DNA of 64,000 nucleotides, from positions 34,957 to 98,956 of the forward strand of contig NZ_RKIC01000015.1 in the NCBI RefSeq assembly GCF_003755185.1, read 5' to 3'. The notes under the pieces are model-generated. The model searched no databases. It worked only from the letters and a program-made list of their open reading frames with translations, and was not told the DNA's origin. The stretch comes from Frigoribacterium sp. PhB24 (GTDB taxonomy: Bacteria; Actinomycetota; Actinomycetes; Actinomycetales; Microbacteriaceae). The position numbers were made by a program, and so were the translations under genes. Positions 55,611 through 63,662 of this stretch are shown in pieces; position 1 is the stretch's first letter, and each line of letters opens with the position of its first letter.

Positions 55611-56503
55611 GAGGCGGTCGCCTTGCCGGCGTTGGGGCCCCACTTCGCGAGCACCGCCGTCTCGACGAACGTCGTGATCGTGTAGAGCACGATCGACACG
55701 AGCGTGATCAGGACGACGATCGCCCAGATCTCGCCGTACTGCGACTGCGACTTCGCCGCCGTGATGGCGGCGCCGAGGCCCTCGTAGGTGAACAGCCACT
55801 CGTAGAGCATCGCTCCGGTGATGGCACCCGGCACGGCGATGCGCATCGAGGCGAAGAAGTACGGCAAGGCCGTGGGGAACGCGACCTTGCGCATGATCGT
55901 CCAGCGGCTGCCGCCGTAGACCCGGACGAGGTCGACCGACTGGGCGCTGACCGATCGGAAGCCGAGGGTCAGGTTGACGAGCAACGGGAAGAAGACGACG
56001 ACGCCGCCGATGAAGCCGGCGGTGACCAGGCCGTTGCCCAGCACGAGGTAGATCACGGGGGCCATCGCGAGCAGCGGCACGGTGCGCAGCAGCATGGCGA
56101 TCGGCATGAACATGAACTCGACCGGCCGGATCAGGGTGAAGACGACCGCCACGACGAGGGACCCGCCGACGCCGAAGACGAAGCCGATCGCGGCGTGCCA
56201 GAGAGTCACCCCGAGCAGACCGGCGATGTGCGCGCGGTTCTCGGCCGCCGTGGTCCGGCTGAGCTCGGAGTCGACGAAGAACCAGCGGAACACGTCGGCC
56301 GGGGTCTTCGCGATGAACGCGTTGGCCTGCAGCACGACGATGGCGAGGTTCCAGAGGATGCCGAGGACGACCGCCGAGATCGCGATGGTCAGCACGGTGC
56401 GGCCGATGCGCCGCAGGACGAACCGGGCCGTCGAGGAGGCGCTGGTCGAGAGCGCGGGGGCGGTGACGCGGTCGCCGGTGCCCGCGGGCAGGATCGTGGC
56501 CAT
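55607..56503 (-). CDS. ABC importer permease (SsuC/ThiX/TauC type), second copy
   Basis: 298 residues with six helices. The EAA coupling loop is VDLVRVYGGSRWTIMRKVAFPTALPYF. Similar in layout but not identical to the neighbouring permease, so the channel is probably a heterodimer. ATG 56503 shares a base with the upstream permease stop (TGATG). Confidence 0.9.
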   Translation of the reverse strand: MATILPAGTGDRVTAPALSTSASSTARFVLRRIGRTVLTIAISAVVLGILWNLAIVVLQANAFIAKTPADVFRWFFVDSELSRTTAAENRAHIAGLLGVTLWHAAIGFVFGVGGSLVVAVVFTLIRPVEFMFMPIAMLLRTVPLLAMAPVIYLVLGNGLVTAGFIGGVVVFFPLLVNLTLGFRSVSAQSVDLVRVYGGSRWTIMRKVAFPTALPYFFASMRIAVPGAITGAMLYEWLFTYEGLGAAITAAKSQSQYGEIWAIVVLITLVSIVLYTITTFVETAVLAKWGPNAGKATAS

Positions 56504-57417
56504 CAGAATCCCTCTCCGGCACGGCTGTCGCCGGCCGACCAGGGCGTGACCAGTCGGCTGATCCGCCCGATGACGTAGTAGGCGATCCCCGCGATGCCGC
56601 CCGAGATCAGGGCCAGGGCCCACAGCTTGACCGACGCCGCCGTGGCCTGCGCCGCGAGCAGCAGGATGCCGAGGCCCTGGTCGACGCCGATGAGGAAGTA
56701 CTCGCCGAGGACCGCGCCGAGGAACGCGGCGGGTGCCGCCAGCTTGAGCGCCGCGAGGATGCTGGGCAGCGCGGCGATGAAGCGGACCTTGACCAGCTGC
56801 GTCCAGCGCGAGCCGCCATAGGCCGTGATCACGTCGAGCTGGGTCTCGCTCGCGGCCCGCAGCCCGAGCAGCGTGCCGATCACGGTGGTGAAGATCACGC
56901 TGAGCGCAGCGAGGAAGATCGACGTCGTCCGGCCGCCCGCAGGCGACATGAGCGTGACGATCGGCGCGATCGCGGTCAGCGGGATGCACGAGCAGACCAC
57001 GGCGAGCTGGGTCGAGAGGCCCTCGAACCACGGCACGAGCAGCACGGCGAAGGCCAGCGCGAACGCGATGAGGTTGCCCCAGAGGAACCCCCACGCCGCG
57101 CTGCCCGCGGTCGCGCCGATGGCGCGCCAGTAGACGAGGTCGCTGAGGTCGGTGACGAGCTGGACGAGCACCTGGCCGGGTGGGGGCACCGACCCGGTGA
57201 CCGAGAAGAGCGTGACGGCCACGACCTGCCAGATCGCCACGATCAGCACGATGCCGACGAGGGCGCCGACCCACGGCGGGGCCGCCGCCAGCGAGCCCAG
57301 CACCGACCGTCGCTCGCGACCCCGGGCGGTCTCGACCTGCAGCGCCACGCTCTGGCCCAGCTCGGCCTCGACCTCGCGCTCGGCCGTCTCGCGCGGCGAC
57401 GTGTGCAGGTCAGTCAT
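56503..57417 (-). CDS. ABC importer permease (SsuC/ThiX/TauC type), first copy
   Basis: 304 residues, six helices, with EAA loop [27 protein letters not shown]. It starts with a 35-residue charged cytoplasmic segment. It overlaps the ATPase gene by 8 bp. The two-permease pattern with an NMT1/THI5-like binding protein is seen in riboflavin, thiamine-precursor and pyrimidine importers. Confidence 0.9.
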   Translation of the reverse strand: MTDLHTSPRETAEREVEAELGQSVALQVETARGRERRSVLGSLAAAPPWVGALVGIVLIVAIWQVVAVTLFSVTGSVPPPGQVLVQLVTDLSDLVYWRAIGATAGSAAWGFLWGNLIAFALAFAVLLVPWFEGLSTQLAVVCSCIPLTAIAPIVTLMSPAGGRTTSIFLAALSVIFTTVIGTLLGLRAASETQLDVITAYGGSRWTQLVKVRFIAALPSILAALKLAAPAAFLGAVLGEYFLIGVDQGLGILLLAAQATAASVKLWALALISGGIAGIAYYVIGRISRLVTPWSAGDSRAGEGF

Positions 57418-58258
57418 CGGCGGCCGCCCCGTGCGAGCCGAACAGGATCTCGGAGATGCGGTCGACGTAGGCGTGGAACTCGGGGGTGCGGGTCAACTCG
57501 GGCAGGCGTGGTCGGGGCAGGTCGATCTCGACCACCTCGGCGATGCGGCCGGGTCGAGCGCTCATCACGGCGACGACGTCGGACAGGAACACGGCCTCGC
57601 TGATGCCGTGCGTCACCATCAGCGTCGTGGCGGGTTTCTCGCCCCAGATGCGCAGCAGCTCGACGTTCATGCGCTGCCGGGTCATGTCGTCGAGCGCACC
57701 GAACGGCTCGTCGAGCAGCATGATGGTCGGCTGCACGGCGAGGCAGCGGGCGATCGAGACGCGCTGTCGCATGCCGCCCGACAGTTGCGCCGGTCTGGCC
57801 TTCTCGAAGCCCTTCAGACCGACGAGGTCGATCAGGTCGTCGATCAGGCCGGCCGGGGGAGTCAGCCCGGCGACCTCGAGCGGCAGCCGGATGTTGTTCT
57901 CCACGCTGCGCCAGGGCAGCAGGGCCGAGTCCTGGAACGCGATGCCCGTCTCGTGGCCGCGTTGCACCTCGGCCGCGGTCTTGCCGTTGATCACGACGCT
58001 GCCCGACGTGGGTGTCTCGAGGCCGGCCAGGATGCGCAGGATGGTCGACTTGCCGCAGCCCGACGGACCGAGCAGGCTGAGGAACGAGTCCTTCTTCGTG
58101 CCCAGGTCGATCCGCGTGAGCGCCTGCACGCTCTTCCGGCCGAGCTGGAACGACTTGGTCAGCCCCTGGATGTTGATGCCCGTGGCGAGCTCGGGCCGAC
58201 CGGCAGGGTCACCCGTCGCCGTCGTCAGTGCGGTCGTGGTGCCGTCCGTCATGGTCAT
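57410..58258 (-). CDS. ABC importer ATP-binding protein (SsuB/TauB type)
   Basis: 282 residues. Walker [10 protein letters not shown], signature LSGGMRQRV, Walker [13 protein letters not shown] and H-loop VTHGISEAV are intact. Energises the two permeases. Start ATG 58258 (ATGA overlap with the lipoprotein stop); another ATG at 58252 is possible. Confidence 0.94.
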   Translation of the reverse strand: MTMTDGTTTALTTATGDPAGRPELATGINIQGLTKSFQLGRKSVQALTRIDLGTKKDSFLSLLGPSGCGKSTILRILAGLETPTSGSVVINGKTAAEVQRGHETGIAFQDSALLPWRSVENNIRLPLEVAGLTPPAGLIDDLIDLVGLKGFEKARPAQLSGGMRQRVSIARCLAVQPTIMLLDEPFGALDDMTRQRMNVELLRIWGEKPATTLMVTHGISEAVFLSDVVAVMSARPGRIAEVVEIDLPRPRLPELTRTPEFHAYVDRISEILFGSHGAAADD

Positions 58259-59385
58259 GCCGTGGGGATCGTGAAGGCCGTGACGAGGTCGGGGTTCTCG
58301 TCGTAGACCTCTTTGATGATGCTGAGGTCGAAGAGGTCGTCGGCCGACACGTCGGTGCCCATCGCCTTGAGCGAGGCGATGTTCTCGGCGACCAGCTCGT
58401 CGGTCATCGTGAACAGGCCGTTGGCGTTGACGTCCTCGGTGAGGATCAGCGTGTTCTGCGCTTCGGCCTCGGCGGTCTGCTCCTCGACGTCGAGGTCCTG
58501 GTCCTTGCCGTACTTCTCGGCGGCGTACTTCGCGCTCTGCTCCGGGTCCTTGACCGCGTCGGTCCACCCCTTGATCTCGGCGACCAGGAAGGCCTTGAGC
58601 ATGTCGCGCTCGTTGTCGATGGTCTCCTGCGTGACGGTGAAGGTCTCGGCGACGAACGGCAGCCCGTTGTCGGCGAAGCCCAGCACGACGGGGGTGAAGC
58701 CGTCCATCTCGGCGAGGATCGGCTCGTTCGTGATGTACGACATGTGCGCGTCGTACGCGTTGGTCTCGAGCGGGGCGATGTCGTACTGCGTGGCGACGAG
58801 CTCGACGTCGTCGAGGGTCATGTCGTTCGCCTTGAGGAAGCCCTCGAAGATGGTCTGGTTGCCGCCCGACTGCACGCCGATCTTCTTGCCCTTGAGGTCG
58901 GCCAGGGTACGGATCGGCTTGCCCTCCTCGAGCGAGAGCAGGCAGAACGGGTTCTTCTGGAACGTCGTGCCGATGATCTTCAGCGCCGCACCCTGCGCGA
59001 CCGAGGGGCCGGTGAGCGAGGCGGACGACAACCCGACCTTGGCCTGTCCGGCGAGCAGCGCCTCCTCGGCTCCGGTCTGTCCGCCACCGGCCAGCAGCGT
59101 GACCTCGCTGAAGCCCGCGTCGGTGTAGTAGCCCTTCTCCGTGGCGAAGTACTCGCCCGCGAACTCGATGTTCTTGATCCACGAGAGCTGCACGGCGATG
59201 GTCCCGAACGATCCGCCCGAAGCTGCCCCGCCGGTCGCCGCGCCCGTGCCGGCCGACGAGTCGGTGCAGGCGGCGAGCAGGGCGGTCGTGCCGACGACGA
59301 GGGCGGCCGAACCACCCAGGCGCAGGAACCCGCGGCGGTCGAGGGACGAGTCGCGGAACGCGGGAGGTACGGAGAGGGGGCTCAT
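58255..59385 (-). CDS. NMT1/THI5-like substrate-binding lipoprotein with Tat signal
   Basis: 376 residues. [10 protein letters not shown] with Arg17-Arg18 followed by a hydrophobic core and lipobox LLAAC (Cys40) make a Tat-exported lipoprotein. The mature domain begins with [23 protein letters not shown], the NMT1/THI5-like opening that cups an aromatic heterocycle in related pyrimidine, riboflavin and thiamine-precursor binders. Position with purine enzymes suggests a purine or modified-nucleoside ligand, which would be a new specificity for the fold. First gene of the operon; AGGAG 6 nt upstream of ATG. Confidence 0.88.
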   Translation of the reverse strand: MSPLSVPPAFRDSSLDRRGFLRLGGSAALVVGTTALLAACTDSSAGTGAATGGAASGGSFGTIAVQLSWIKNIEFAGEYFATEKGYYTDAGFSEVTLLAGGGQTGAEEALLAGQAKVGLSSASLTGPSVAQGAALKIIGTTFQKNPFCLLSLEEGKPIRTLADLKGKKIGVQSGGNQTIFEGFLKANDMTLDDVELVATQYDIAPLETNAYDAHMSYITNEPILAEMDGFTPVVLGFADNGLPFVAETFTVTQETIDNERDMLKAFLVAEIKGWTDAVKDPEQSAKYAAEKYGKDQDLDVEEQTAEAEAQNTLILTEDVNANGLFTMTDELVAENIASLKAMGTDVSADDLFDLSIIKEVYDENPDLVTAFTIPTA

Positions 59386-59504
59386 GTGGGTCTCCTGGAA
59401 GGTCGTTCGGGTGAGGTGTCGAAAAGCTAGACCCGGACTGTTTCATCGTCGTTTCGGTCGTGTTGCCGTCGTCGCCGACCTCGCGAGACGTTAGTTTCGG
59501 GGTC
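59386..59504. promoter_or_regulatory. Divergent promoter region between the importer operon and TetR
   Basis: Minus strand: TAGCTT (59424-59429) for the operon. Plus strand: TAGTTT (59492-59497), 7 nt before the TetR ATG. GTTTC-N6-GTTTC at 59440-59455 and GTTTCGG at 59451 and 59494 are candidate regulator contacts, matched by GTTTCGG at 60128 before the monooxygenase gene. No TPP, FMN or purine riboswitch pattern was found. Confidence 0.5.
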
Positions 59505-60104
59505 ATGGCCACGCGCGAGTCGTCCGACAAGAGGGCCGAACTGCTCGAGCGCGTCGTCGACCACGTGCTCGAGAACGGTGTCGGCCAGCTCACCCTGCGC
59601 GCCCTCGCGACGGCGGTCGGCTCGAACAACCGCATGCTGCTGTACTACTTCGGCAGCCGGGAGGAACTCGTCGTCGCGGCGCTGCACGGCGCCGAACGAC
59701 GGTTCCCGGGCATCGTCGGGGTCGTGGACCACCTGGCCGGGCCGGACCTGCCGCTCGACCAGCGCCTCCTCACCGTCTGGCGCACGGTGTCCGACCCCGT
59801 CAACCAGCCTTTCAACCGGCTGTTCTTCGAGGTGTTCGGCCTCGCGAGCTTCGACCGCGAGCGCTACGCCTCGCTGCTCGGCGACATCGGCACCGAGTGG
59901 GTGGGCCAGGTCGCGGCGGCGTACCGTGCCGAGGGCGTCGAGGAGGCGCGAGCCGAGTCGCTCGCGCACGAGACGGTCGCGCTCTGGCGCGGCTTCCAGT
60001 CCACGTTGCTCAGCGCCGGCTCGAGCGCGGCCGTCGACCGGGCCGCCGTCGACGCGACCGAGGCGCTCGTCACCCGCGTCCGCGCCGCCTCCGTCGCCCG
60101 CTGA
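59505..60104 (+). CDS. TetR family regulator of the purine-scavenging cluster
   Basis: 199 residues. N-terminal helix-turn-helix around [23 protein letters not shown], as in TetR. C-terminal domain unassigned. ATG 59505 follows TAGTTT by 7 nt, so it is likely leaderless; the frame is open further upstream, but with no start signal. It stands between the importer operon and the monooxygenase gene and is the natural regulator of both. Confidence 0.88.
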   Translation: MATRESSDKRAELLERVVDHVLENGVGQLTLRALATAVGSNNRMLLYYFGSREELVVAALHGAERRFPGIVGVVDHLAGPDLPLDQRLLTVWRTVSDPVNQPFNRLFFEVFGLASFDRERYASLLGDIGTEWVGQVAAAYRAEGVEEARAESLAHETVALWRGFQSTLLSAGSSAAVDRAAVDATEALVTRVRAASVAR

Positions 60105-60143
60105 CGGGCCACCCGTGTTAAGAGCTTGTTTCGGGGCTGGACT

Positions 60144-60160
60144 CCGGATGAACCATCCGG
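60144..60160 (+). promoter_or_regulatory. Inverted repeat before the flavin monooxygenase gene
   Basis: CCGGATG-AAC-CATCCGG, perfect, ending 12 nt before the start codon; GAACC-N4-GGTTC overlaps it. Either a TetR operator or a leader hairpin that affects the ribosome binding site. No Shine-Dalgarno is evident. Confidence 0.5.
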
Positions 60161-60172
60161 TTCACTGACGCC

Positions 60173-61573
60173 ATGAAGCAGATCCGTCTCGGTGTGTTCG
60201 AAGTCGCCGGCCCCCAGGTCGGCGGCACCCTCAGCTGGTCCCACCCGCGCAGCGACTCGCTCGGTTACCACGGGCTCGACCTGTGGATCGGCATGGCGAA
60301 GCTGCTGGACCGGGCCGGCTTCGACTTCCTGTTCTTCGCCGACGGGTTCGGCTACCCGTCGATCGACGGCGACCTGCCCGAGACCGCGGCCCGCGGAGGC
60401 ATCAACTTCCCCGGCATGGACCCGGCCCTGCTGATCCCGACGCTGGCCCGCGAGACCGAGCGCCTGGGCTTCGTCGTCACCTCGTCGACCGGCCTCGACC
60501 ACCCCGTGCAGTCGGCTCGCCGTTTCGCCACGCTCGACCACCTCACGGGCGGTCGCATCGGCTGGAACATCGTCACGGGTGCCTCGCAGAACACCGTCGC
60601 CGAGCTCTTCGGCCACGACCGGATGCGCGGCCACGACGCCCGTTACGACCAGGCCGACGAGTACGTCGACCTGGCGATGACGCTCTGGGAGGGCTGCTGG
60701 GAGGACGGCGCCTTCCGCGGCGACGCCGAGGCGGGCGTCCTCGCCGACCGCGACCGCATCCACCGGGTCGAATTCGACGGCGAGCACTTCCGGTCGTCGG
60801 GCTACTTCACCGTCGCCCCGTCGCCGCAGCGGACGCCCGTCCTGTTCCAGGCCGGCACGTCCGACCGGGGCCGCGCCTACGCCGCGCGCAACGCCGAATG
60901 CGTCTTCGTGCAGGGCACCACGGTGCCGAAGACGGCCGCGAACGTCGCCGACATCCGCGCCAAGGCGGCCGCCCTCGGCCGTGACCCCGAGTCGGTCAAG
61001 ATCATGGTCGGGCTGACCGTCACGGTCGCCCCGACCCACGACGAGGCCGTCGCCCTGCGGAAGGAGTTCGACGACCTGCAGACCGACGAGGTCGTCGCCG
61101 TGCTGTACGCGGGCAACACCGGCATCGACCTGCTCTCGCTCGACCCGTCGCGCGACCTGTCCCAGCTGCAGGACGACGGCGGGCCCGTCGGGCAGATGGG
61201 TCAGAGCAACATCGACCGTTTCCTGCCGAAGGACGGTTCACCGGCGCCGACCGTCCGTGAGATCCTCGACGACCTCAGGGGCAAGGGCACGCGGGGCCTG
61301 CAGCTGGTCGGCGACCCCGTCGAGGTCGCGGACGAGCTCGAGCGCCTGGTCGACGAGACCGACCTCGACGGCTTCCTGCTCGAGCCGATCTTCGGCACGG
61401 CCGACCTGGCCGACTTCGCCGAGCTGGTCGTGCCCGAGTTGCGCCGCCGCGGTCGGATGCCGGCCGAGCCCGCCACGGGCACGCTGCGCGAGCAGATGCT
61501 CGGTCGCCCCGGCCCGCACCTCTCGGCGGACCATCCGGGCGCACGCTTCGCGGTGGTGCCGGCGACGGTCTGA
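60173..61573 (+). CDS. Flavin-dependent monooxygenase, NtaA/SnaA/DszA type (luciferase-like)
   Basis: 466 residues of the bacterial-luciferase-like barrel. TLDHLTGGRIGWNIVTGASQNTVAE is the NtaA/DszA block, and VLFQAGTSDRGRAYAARNAE holds the FMN-binding part. Needs reduced FMN from a reductase encoded elsewhere. Relatives open or oxidise heterocycles and chelators: uracil (RutA), dibenzothiophene sulfone (DszA), nitrilotriacetate (NtaA), riboflavin side chain (RcaE). Next to a purine-type importer and deaminases it probably oxidises the imported ring or its product; the substrate is not proven. Separated from TetR by 68 bp on the same strand. Confidence 0.87.
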   Translation: MKQIRLGVFEVAGPQVGGTLSWSHPRSDSLGYHGLDLWIGMAKLLDRAGFDFLFFADGFGYPSIDGDLPETAARGGINFPGMDPALLIPTLARETERLGFVVTSSTGLDHPVQSARRFATLDHLTGGRIGWNIVTGASQNTVAELFGHDRMRGHDARYDQADEYVDLAMTLWEGCWEDGAFRGDAEAGVLADRDRIHRVEFDGEHFRSSGYFTVAPSPQRTPVLFQAGTSDRGRAYAARNAECVFVQGTTVPKTAANVADIRAKAAALGRDPESVKIMVGLTVTVAPTHDEAVALRKEFDDLQTDEVVAVLYAGNTGIDLLSLDPSRDLSQLQDDGGPVGQMGQSNIDRFLPKDGSPAPTVREILDDLRGKGTRGLQLVGDPVEVADELERLVDETDLDGFLLEPIFGTADLADFAELVVPELRRRGRMPAEPATGTLREQMLGRPGPHLSADHPGARFAVVPATV

Positions 61574-61635
61574 ACCGGCGTCGCGGCGGGCGGCGCGCCT
61601 CCTCGTGAGGTCGTCTCGCGGAGGCGCGACGCGAT

Positions 61636-62373
61636 TCAGGAGGCGCGGGTCGCCCAGGCGCGGATCGCCGGGTACAGCTCGGGCAGCGTCGGTGCCCGGT
61701 GCGTCGGGCGGGCGTCCGGGGCGGGGAACCGCTCGACCAGTGCCGTCGGTGAGCCCTGGGCGGCGGCCGGCTCGAGGTCGTTCGGCCAGATGTCGCCCAC
61801 GCTGAGCAGACGGTCGGGCCGGTCGCCGAGTCCGGCGTCGACGCGGAGCCGGTCGAGCACAGCGGCCAGTCCGGACGGCTTGCGCGCGTCGGTCACGATC
61901 TCGTCGACGCGGTCGGCGAGGCCGAGGCGCTCGAGCGGTTGGACGACGCCGTGCTCCGGGGAGTTCGTCACGAGCACGACGTGCACGGCGTCGGGCAGCG
62001 AGTCCAGCAGCTCGGCGAGCCCCGCGGGGGCCGTGGTCTCGAGGCGGCCGTCCGCGAGGGCCGCTCGGGCCCCGGCGTAGGCGGCCGAGCGGGCCACGTC
62101 GTCGATGCCCAGGGCTCGCGAGACCCGCTCGGCGACGACGTACCCGTCGGGCGACCCGTCGGCATACGCGATCGCCTCGTCGACCCCGGCCGGCTCGTCG
62201 CCCAGGGGGCTGCCCACGAACCGGGCCAGCACCGCTTCGACCAGCCGGGGCGGGTGCTGCTCGTCGGTCGCCGCGAGGGCCTCGTCGAGGAGGCGCGCGT
62301 ACGTCAGGACGGCGCCGTCGCCCAGACAGACGGTCCCGTCGAAGTCGAGCACGAGGACGTGGGTGGTGGTCAT
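61636..62373 (-). CDS. HAD-superfamily hydrolase
   Basis: 245 residues. LVLDFDGTVCLGD holds the nucleophile Asp, VVLVTNSPEHG the second motif, and SVGDIWPNDLEP the acidic metal-binding motif. It hydrolyses a phosphorylated metabolite; phosphoglycolate or nucleotide phosphatase are possible, none favoured. A nucleotidase role would suit the neighbouring regulon but it faces away and is not linked. The C-terminus TRAS plus stop is encoded by one copy of the dispersed motif. Confidence 0.85.
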   Translation of the reverse strand: MTTTHVLVLDFDGTVCLGDGAVLTYARLLDEALAATDEQHPPRLVEAVLARFVGSPLGDEPAGVDEAIAYADGSPDGYVVAERVSRALGIDDVARSAAYAGARAALADGRLETTAPAGLAELLDSLPDAVHVVLVTNSPEHGVVQPLERLGLADRVDEIVTDARKPSGLAAVLDRLRVDAGLGDRPDRLLSVGDIWPNDLEPAAAQGSPTALVERFPAPDARPTHRAPTLPELYPAIRAWATRAS

Positions 62374-62418
62374 CCCCCGATCCTGCCGCACGGGGCCGGA
62401 GTCGGCGGGTCACGGTCT

Positions 62419-62450
62419 TCGTCGGCGGGTCAGCGCTGACCCGCCGACGA
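62419..62450. repeat. 32-bp perfect palindrome
   Basis: Centre at AGCGCT, arms GTCGGCGGGTC / GACCCGCCGAC plus two more matching bases each side. A lone GTCGGCGGGTC half occurs at 62401-62411 and ACCCGCCGA at 62459. Lies between divergent genes, 46 bp before the HAD start and 134 bp before the next gene, so it is more likely a protein-binding site than a terminator. Confidence 0.8.
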
Positions 62451-62584
62451 GGACAAGAACCCGCCGAACCTGGAGTGCTTGCCGGGGCCGCGGTGCGGGC
62501 GATGCGACTGGGAGCGGGCCAAGGAATGCTGTGGGCCGCCTGTGCATTCCCTCCGCGCCGACGTGCGCGCGATAGAACGGGATC

Positions 62585-63301
62585 ATGAGCAACGAGCAGG
62601 ACACCACACCCACCCCCGACGACCGCCCGCGCCCCGCCTACGGCGAGTACGCGCCGCAGGGCGTCGAACAGCAGCCCGAGCCCGAACAGGGTCAGCAGGC
62701 CGGTCAGGCCGCCGGTCAGCCGGGTGCCACGTCGGGTCAGGGCGGCCAGCAGGGTGCCCCGTACGGCCAGCCGGGTTACGGCCAGCCCGGGCCTCAGTCG
62801 CCCCCGACGACCGGAACGCCCGGCCCCGGCGGCATCGGCGCCTTCGCCGGTGCGGGCTACCCCCAGGTGCTGGCCTCGTTCACCAAGTACGAGGACGCCC
62901 AGTCGGCCGTCGACCTGCTGTCGGACGAGGGGTTCCCCGTCGAGAGCGTCTCGATCGTCGGACACGACATCCGCACCGTCGAGAACGTCTCGGGCCGTCT
63001 GACCTCGGGCAAGGCCGCGGGGCGCGGCGCCGGTGGCGGGGCCTGGTTCGGCCTGCTGCTGGGCCTGCTCTTCGGCATCTTCGCCCCGACCGGTGCCTGG
63101 ATCGGCGTGCTGCTCGTCGCCGTCGGCCTCGGCGCGCTGTGGGGAGCCCTGTGGGGCTTCGTCGGCCACAAGATGCTGCGCGGTCGTCGGGACTTCTCGT
63201 CGGTGCGCACCATGGAAGCCGGCCGGTACGAGGTGCTCGTCCGCGGCGAACTCGCCGCCCGGGCGCACCAGACGCTGGCGCAGGGGCGCAAGGTCGCCTG
63301 A
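62585..63301 (+). CDS. General stress protein 17M-like membrane protein
   Basis: 238 residues. About 90 residues of Gln/Gly/Pro-rich disordered N-terminus with GQPGYGQPGPQ repeats, then the stress-protein domain YPQVLASFTKYEDAQSAVDLL...GHDIRTVENV, followed by two helices (WFGLLLGLLFGIFAP, WIGVLLVAVGLGALWG) and a basic C-terminal patch. Precise role unknown. ATG 62585 lies 6 nt after TAGAAC (62573-62578), so likely leaderless. Confidence 0.83.
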   Translation: MSNEQDTTPTPDDRPRPAYGEYAPQGVEQQPEPEQGQQAGQAAGQPGATSGQGGQQGAPYGQPGYGQPGPQSPPTTGTPGPGGIGAFAGAGYPQVLASFTKYEDAQSAVDLLSDEGFPVESVSIVGHDIRTVENVSGRLTSGKAAGRGAGGGAWFGLLLGLLFGIFAPTGAWIGVLLVAVGLGALWGALWGFVGHKMLRGRRDFSSVRTMEAGRYEVLVRGELAARAHQTLAQGRKVA

Positions 63302-63327
63302 CCGGCGCCACCCGCGCCTCCTCGATC

Positions 63328-63360
63328 TCGCGCCCGTCCCGTTCGTCGGGGCGGGCGCGA
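63328..63360 (+). terminator. Terminator after the stress protein gene
   Basis: Stem TCGCGCCCGTCCC / GGGGCGGGCGCGA (one G-T pair) with a 7-nt loop. No T-run, but the stem is 13 bp and GC-rich. One dispersed motif copy (63311-63321) precedes it. Confidence 0.6.
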
Positions 63361-63390
63361 ACGTGTGCGCGAGGTCTTCGAGATCTGTCG

Positions 63391-63415
63391 TTGGTGCACC
63401 AATCGTTGGTAGGCT
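63391..63415 (+). promoter_or_regulatory. Promoter and probable operator of the OhrR operon
   Basis: TTGGTGCACCAA (63391-63402) is a perfect palindrome and ACCAA-TCG-TTGGT (63398-63410) a second inverted repeat overlapping it. Three TTGGT-type half-sites end at the -10 box TAGGCT (63410-63415), 7 nt before the first ATG. Placement over the promoter fits autorepression by the MarR/OhrR gene that is second in the operon. Confidence 0.65.
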
Positions 63416-63422
63416 AAAGACC

Positions 63423-63662
63423 ATGACGAGACCTGAGCGGCACCACGACCACGGCAGCAGGTTCGGCGACCTGGTCGAGCGGATGAACGCCCGGCTGCGG
63501 CCGTACATCGGCGGTGCGCAGCTGGGGTTGAAGAACGAGGCTCCGGCGGTCGCGCCTCAGCACGGCGGTGCCTGCCCGCTCTGCGGTGCGCCGATGGACG
63601 AGCACGTCGTCGACCGCACGGGCGTCCGCACCATGGTCCACTGCCCGGCGCCCCGGGCATGA
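63423..63662 (+). CDS. Small zinc-ribbon-like protein
   Basis: 79 residues. The C-terminal half has CPLCGAPMDEHVVDRTG...HCP, i.e. CxxC plus one more Cys and two His, likely one zinc or iron site. N-terminus is His/Arg-rich. No named family recognised. Leaderless-type start 7 nt after TAGGCT. Its stop overlaps the OhrR start (ATGA), so the two are coupled. Confidence 0.72.
   Translation: MTRPERHHDHGSRFGDLVERMNARLRPYIGGAQLGLKNEAPAVAPQHGGACPLCGAPMDEHVVDRTGVRTMVHCPAPRA

Larger units (their letters stand above)
4772..63321. repeat. Dispersed 11-bp motif GGAGGCGCGGG, 18 exact copies
   Basis: Exact copies (either strand) start at 4772, 10657, 22588, 23779, 27932, 31431, 34909, 34931, 36005, 39613, 46354, 47517, 47712, 51672, 52099, 54571, 61639 and 63311. 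Most extend to GGAGGCGCGGGTC. Near copies sharing GCGCCTCC are more common still. Inside genes it reads TRAS or EARV, in linkers and tails; between genes it sits near stops and in one terminator. No copy lies in the 12.8-19.7 kb island. Confidence 0.85.

Noticed and set aside
59386-59504. TPP or FMN riboswitch upstream of the NMT1/THI5-like lipoprotein gene
   Set aside because: The leader is short and shows no conserved riboswitch core; promoter boxes and TetR-type sites explain the region.
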